NCBI GenBank assembly: GCA_038380435.1
Contig: JAWZYU010000018.1
Location: 46,859,251-46,923,250 of the forward strand
DNA: 64,000 bases
Source: Ryuthela nishihirai
Lineage: Eukaryota > Arthropoda > Arachnida > Araneae > Heptathelidae
Direction of reading: 5' to 3'
Below the pieces are notes generated by a model. It made no database searches. It was not told where the DNA came from and saw only the letters and a program-made list of their open reading frames with translations. Positions 60,161 to 64,000 of this stretch are shown piece after piece. Position 1 is the stretch's first letter. Each line of letters opens with the position of its first letter. Position numbers and translations under genes: made by a program.

Positions 60161-60540
60161 AAGAAATCACGGATACGCAGCAGCAGAGAACCGTCATTGT
60201 CAACGTCTGACAACAGAATGAGGATTCTGACTGATGGATGTCGTATTTATACTGGAAGAAGGACTATCCCGCAGACTCTGATTTAAAAGTGTGTTCTGCA
60301 GTAAATGAAAAGAAAAAAGTTATTGGGTAAAGAAAAAATTTAATTAAAAGGAAAACGGGAAAAAATCTGATTTAAAAACAAATTATTTGAAATTATGCAA
60401 AATATTGAGGTTGAAATGTGCATTTGTTAGCTGTGTGGGTAACGAAAAGGCCCGCATCCGCTTTGAAACACATAGGAGGTGGGTCCCATAGGATTAACGT
60501 TGACACGCCTCTGGTCTAGAATCCCCATTAACCTCCTACT
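57948..60540 (-). repeat. Right inverted arm (about 2.6 kb)
   Basis: Counterpart of 54,026-56,012. It keeps the about 610 bp missing from the left arm. The arms have decayed separately: for example QHYCSIKN in the left frame is QHY-stop-PIKN here. Confidence 0.9.
60216..60251 (-). promoter_or_regulatory. TATA/initiator core promoter, right arm
   Basis: On the minus strand, TATAAATA starts at 60,251 and TCATTC has its A at 60,219, again 32 bases apart. Identical layout to the left arm, pointing inward towards the polymerase. Confidence 0.6.
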
Positions 60541-60589
60541 CAGAAAGTCCTTCAGACGATATTTGCTGAAAGCGCTGCCAGTCGGTAAG

Positions 60590-61050
60590 CTTCAAAGTTC
60601 TTCTCGGAGCTGCATTTCCCTTATGAAGCAAAGAGATGTGCAGTGGGAAGTGGTCACTGCCCCAGGTGTCAGGGTCCACCGACCAGCTGAGGATTTGACC
60701 AATGCTGAAAGAACAGAGGGTCAGTTCAATGGAGCTTTAGGTACTTGGTGGTCTGTAGAATGTAGGCGAGCCATTATTTGCGATAAAGAGAATGTGCTGC
60801 AAGATGACATTCTCGCTGATCACTGATGTCTAAACCCCAGGATGGCCTGTGGGCATTAAGGTCCCCACATAGAATCCAGGGCTGAGGGCACTGCAATAGA
60901 ATATCCTGTAAGGTGGATACAGGAAAGGCAATGGAAGGTCAGATGTAAGAGGATATCAGGTTGATATCATGGAATATCAATAAGGAATCTTGGAATAATC
61001 AATAAGAATAATCAATAAGGAACTTTGGAGAAAAGCTAGTCAACACAGAG
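60590..61050 (-). pseudogene. LINE endonuclease (APE-type), partial
   Basis: Minus strand: LLQCPQPWILCGDLNAH (GDLNAH box at 60,849-60,866, an active-site Asp/Asn motif of APE-like endonucleases), then ELTLCSFSIG and TWGSDHFPL (the SDH box at 60,641-60,658, with the catalytic His). Between ORF1 and GDLNAH only about 200 bp remain, so the N-terminal half of the endonuclease is deleted. The domain nicks target DNA to prime reverse transcription. Confidence 0.8.
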
Positions 61051-61053
61051 CGT

Positions 61054-62982
61054 TTAGCAGTCCACAAAGTGCAATATGAGGGATGCCAACTGGTTAAGAA
61101 TTGTCAAAGTTCGAGGTCGAGATTCCTCAGGAAGAGCGGAAGTTACGAACTTGATGCCATCCACAAGTAGAGAGAGAGTGTTGGGCAGGAGAACCTTGTC
61201 CGTCTGGCCCTTCCTGAAGTCCTGATGCATCAAGGAGGAGGAGGGCTTCTTCAGATCAGGCCTACGAGCAGCCTTGCTCTTCCTTGTCCTCTTTACCTTC
61301 CTGGCCAACTGTTTGGCCTGAATGGGGCAGGAGTCCATTGCAGAGGTTGCAGTGGAATCCTGCACCATGGAGGTACCTGCAGCACAAGGGGCCTCACGGA
61401 CCGGGACAGAGGGGATCACCAGAGGAAGGATAACGGATGGGGCCAGGGAAGCAGGGGCAGCAGAAGGTGCCTGTGCTTAAAGCACAGGCATCTCCGCTGA
61501 TGCTACTTCCATGGCAGCAGCAGGGGTTATGTGACCCCTGGTGGCAGCAGCAAATCTGACTGAGGGGTAAAAGAGACACTTATTGCACATGGATCTCTTA
61601 GGCAGAGGGGTGGTGGAGATGTCACCATGGAGCTCGGAAGAGGGACCATCCCAAGCTTGGTGCTGTCCAAAGAGTGGACAGGACTAAGGGCTTCCCTCTT
61701 CTTCTCACAGGCAAGCTTCCTGGCGCAGCATCCAGAGAAGGTGTTGGCATGAGGTCCACCACAGTTAGCACAGATAGCTGGTGGGAGTGAGGCCCACTGC
61801 AGTGCTTACACCACACCGTAACTCTGCAATTCTCAGCAATGTGCCTCAGACATTGGTACTTCAGGCACTGAGGTGCTGCCTTGGTGTGAGACTTCACTAG
61901 GATCCGGTAGAAGTTCAGGACAATGTTCCCAGGTAAGGGGAAATCAATGAAGCTAAGGACTACCTTCTTAAGGGAAATCTTGTTGATCCCAAAATCGGAG
62001 GGTAGACAGTGGTATATATATATATAGTGGACCACTGTCACTCTCTGATCCCAGAGGGCATCAAGGATCACCTCATCAGTAAGGGAGGTGTCAATACCTT
62101 CAATGAGGGCATGTGGCAGACAGTACGACGCTGGGTAATCCACAGTTATGGGGATACCCAGAATGGAGATGGTTCATAGGAGCTTCTCAGCAAGGTCGGG
62201 AGAGCTGATCTTGATGAGTATGCTTCGCATCTCCAAGTAATGAAACTCCACAATCCATGCCCTGAGAATCTTCACAATTTCCGTATGGATGGGATTTGGA
62301 TTATAGGAGCTCATAAATCGTGCAGAGGCCAAGGTCACTATTAAAGGAATAGACTTGGTGCTCTTCTTCTTACGGCTGACAACGACAAAGCCGTCATCAG
62401 TGATCTCAGGCAGCTTCTGATCGACGTCCATGACGTTGGACAAGTCGATGAGTGGCTGCTCAACCTCAGGAGTATCAGCTGGTGGAGGGCTGGCAGAGGA
62501 AAGGTCAGCTAAAACACTGTCATGTACAGTTGACGGTATAATAGCACCACTAGCCACAGAGGTCCCATTAGATAAAACTAAGGCCGTGGACGTCGAGGTG
62601 ATGGGAGAAGTAATAGGGCAAAGCCAGTGGCAGAAATAATTTCACAGAAGCAGGAGTGTCACTATTAAAGGAATAGACTTGGTGCTCTTCTTCTTACGGC
62701 TGACAACGACAAAGCCGTTATCAGTGATCTCAGGCAGCTTCTGATCGACCTCCATGACGTTGGACAAGTCGATGAGTGGCTGCTCAACCTCAGGAGTATC
62801 AGCTGGTGGAGGGCTGGCAGAGGAAAGATCACCTAAAACACTATCATGTACAGTTGACGATGCAATAGCACCACTAGCCACAGAGGTCCCATTAGATAAA
62901 ACGAAGGCCGTGGACGTCGAGGTGATGGGAGAAGTAATAGGGCACAGCCAGTGGCAGAAAAAATTTCACAGAAGCAGGAGTG
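61054..62982 (-). pseudogene. LINE ORF1 (gag-like) protein, broken
   Basis: Minus strand. N-terminal frames (62,881-62,642 and 62,557-62,174) begin MASGAI, are Ser/Pro/Asp-rich, and share FVVVSRKKKSTKSIPLIVTL. The second continues with an RNA-binding-like domain. Frame 62,143-61,622 follows, with a gag-type zinc-knuckle remnant (CLKYQCLRHIAENC; one knuckle Cys appears replaced) and WCKHCSGPHSHQ. Frame 61,419-61,054 gives the basic C-terminus (KVKRTRKSKAARRP). The duplicated start region is the tandem repeat listed separately. ORF1 proteins package the LINE RNA. Confidence 0.8.
62334..62982. repeat. About 324-bp tandem duplication in LINE ORF1
   Basis: 62,334-62,658 and 62,659-62,982 are near-identical copies, from 'tcactattaaaggaatagac' to 'cacagaagcaggagtg', with about a dozen differences. 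It duplicates the ORF1 start, so two MASGAI starts occur in a row. Confidence 0.95.
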
Positions 62983-63641
62983 TAAAGGCCGGCCCTTCAG
63001 AAGAAACACATGAGGGACCTGCAGCAGGAGCACAGGGAAACCTTTAGATAGTCTTACCCCTGGACACAGAGAGAGAGCATGAGGGGCAAGACATCATGTC
63101 AGGAGAACTGGTGGAGGTTCTCTTTTCCCTGGAATTATCCACACTGTCTTCGAAGGCAAAGTGTAAGTAGTCTTTGCCTCAGTGGACCACGACACTCTGG
63201 GGACAGTCTGCTTAGCGGTAGGGTCTGAGTGCACAGATTCTGGCGAGCTCACAGATCCTCATTTCTTTCGCTTAATACCCAGAGGTAATGAAACATTCCC
63301 AGAGTCTAAGCAAGTGCACAAATAAAACAACTCAAAAAGCTAGCAAAAACTAACAAAGAAAAATATAACTACAGTAGTAATAAAAAACACTTACCAACGG
63401 CAGCAGAAGAAACCCTTAAACAGCAACAGGAAAGGAGCAACAGACAGTTGAAGACTGAACCACAGAGTCAGCGAAAAAGGTACTCTAAGGTAAAGTCGGG
63501 AGCTCGAAAACGCACGTCCATAGCTCGCAGTGGTCGCAGAACTAAAGGACTAGAACTCATACAAGTGGTGCCATCTGTCGGTTATCTCACATAATAAAAC
63601 GGGGGCCTCCAATAGTTTGAAAACGAATGAAATAGTATATA
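62983..63641 (-). other. LINE 5' region and flank
   Basis: G+C-richer sequence to about 63,590, read as the LINE 5' untranslated region. The exact 5' end is not marked by an obvious duplication. Then comes a short A+T-rich flank before the Tc1-like element. Confidence 0.4.
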
Positions 63642-64000
63642 CTGGCGGAAATTGAAAAAGTAACACCATTAACAATTGAAGCATAAACTATGAGATTTAT
63701 TTAGTAGAAACAATTTGTTGAGAAAGGACAGTGATCACACATGTGAAGTGATTCAATGTTTATTTCACATTTTAATGAGTATTACATTTTACAGAAAGCA
63801 CATTTTAATAAGGTGCTAATCTGGCATGCAATCGATCGTACAAATGCTGGATATCATGCTGGGGGATGCCATTCCAAGCGCTTTCAAGTTGGATGCGAAA
63901 TTGAGCGATGGTCGTTTCCTGCTGCGGTCCGTGGTAGAGTCTTTGTCCGATCCAGTCCCAGACATGCTCGATTGGAGACAAGTCCGGAGAACTGCTAGCC
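63642..64000 (-). mobile_element. Tc1-like element, 3' end, cut by the window
   Basis: The terminus CTGGCGGAAATTGAAAAAG follows a TA at 63,640-63,641. On the minus strand the end of a transposase is open from the window edge: SPDLSPIEHVWDWIG (with the catalytic E), YHGPQQETTIAQFRIQLE, WNGIPQHDIQHLYDRLHARL, stop at about 63,810. This final stretch has no breaks, so the element may be younger than the other Tc1 copies. The rest lies outside the window. Confidence 0.88.

Larger units (their letters stand above)
54026..60540. mobile_element. Fold-back (inverted-duplication) Polinton
   Basis: 6.5 kb. Outer ends are inverted copies (AGTAG(A/G)AGGTTAATGG) beginning with the 5'-AG typical of Polintons. 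Flanking 6-bp direct repeats are cagaga (54,020-54,025) and cagaaa (60,541-60,546), the target-duplication size known for Polintons. The inverted arms are 54,026-56,012 and 57,948-60,540. The right arm is longer because the left lacks about 610 bp. Only the zinc-finger/DNA polymerase B module is present. Integrase, protease, ATPase and capsid genes of a 15-20-kb Polinton are absent. All frames are broken, so it is an inactive old copy of a virus-related element. Confidence 0.85.
50979..63590 (-). mobile_element. I/Jockey-like LINE, split by a Polinton
   Basis: One minus-strand retrotransposon. ORF1 (zinc knuckle) at about 62,980-61,054, then endonuclease remnant, [Polinton 54,026-60,540], reverse transcriptase, RNase H and a C-terminal zinc-like region. 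The part order is continuous across the Polinton: the reading before it ends ...DWQRFQQISSEGLS and resumes in SAIEATNLSAVSKTLTA, with the 6-bp duplicated target between. Its G+C content is visibly higher than the rest of the window. An RNase H domain is typical of the I group. The 5' part of the endonuclease is missing and many frames are broken, so it is dead. Confidence 0.85.

Noticed and set aside
54026..60540. Two independent Polintons inserted head to head
   Set aside because: Only one polymerase C-terminal half and one pair of outer ends with a single 6-bp duplication are present; no internal end or duplication is seen at 56,012 or 57,948.
62334..62982. Two separate ORF1 genes in a row
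   Set aside because: The second MASGAI start is a 324-bp tandem duplication of the first, not a second element.

Overview
This is eukaryotic, A+T-rich, gene-poor DNA built almost entirely of transposable-element relics. It has no bacterial operons, ribosome binding sites, rRNA, canonical tRNA genes or CRISPR. The mix of elements (degenerate Tc1/mariner copies, a hAT element, a Polinton, RTE-like and I/Jockey-like LINEs, and a very abundant tRNA-derived SINE) fits an arthropod, and I lean towards a chelicerate such as a spider. That species guess is inference only. I see no confident host gene. The best candidate is a short minus-strand exon-like stretch with one membrane segment near 18.4-18.6 kb.

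Layout, left half. 0.7-3.5 kb: Tc1, SINE and RTE-like scraps. 3.7 kb: the first complete SINE, with a 10-bp target duplication. 4.2-5.4 kb: the 3' half of a LINE reverse transcriptase. 5.4-7.2 kb: an unclassified element with about 220-bp inverted ends and an internal 212-bp tandem duplication. 7.87-9.62 kb: a satellite-like array of about 116-bp units built from about 19-bp sub-units, bounded by a 12-bp inverted repeat. 10-16 kb: a pogo-like non-autonomous element and RTE-like fragments. 19.66-19.91 kb: a hAT-type MITE with a perfect 8-bp target duplication. 20.5-21.5 kb: a relic of an uncharacterised protein family. 22.66-26.04 kb: a hAT element with terminal repeats and target duplication, carrying two later SINE insertions. 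27.5-31.5 kb: a pile of SINE fragments, two Tc1-like transposase pseudogenes and an 87-bp MITE.

Layout, right half. 32-48.5 kb: SINEs of three tRNA-derived families, local tandem duplications, a LINE relic and, at 44.3-46.0 kb, a mariner-like element with a SINE inside. 48.9-50.7 kb: a second, longer relic of the uncharacterised family, including its cysteine-rich N-terminus. About 50.98-63.59 kb: one minus-strand I/Jockey-like LINE (zinc-knuckle ORF1, endonuclease, reverse transcriptase, RNase H), split by a 6.5-kb Polinton. 63.64 kb to the end: the 3' end of another Tc1-like element.

The most unusual object is that Polinton (54,026-60,540). Both arms are inverted copies of the same end: a TATA/initiator promoter, C2H2 zinc fingers and the N-terminal part of a protein-primed-type DNA polymerase B. 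They flank a single copy of the polymerase C-terminal half. No integrase, capsid or packaging ATPase is visible. It is nevertheless bounded by a 6-bp near-identical duplication of LINE sequence, so it appears to have integrated as a fold-back ('snap-back') molecule. A second theme is a set of 16-20-bp near-perfect hairpins with 3-8-base loops, several of which look like local inverted duplications inserted into known repeats.
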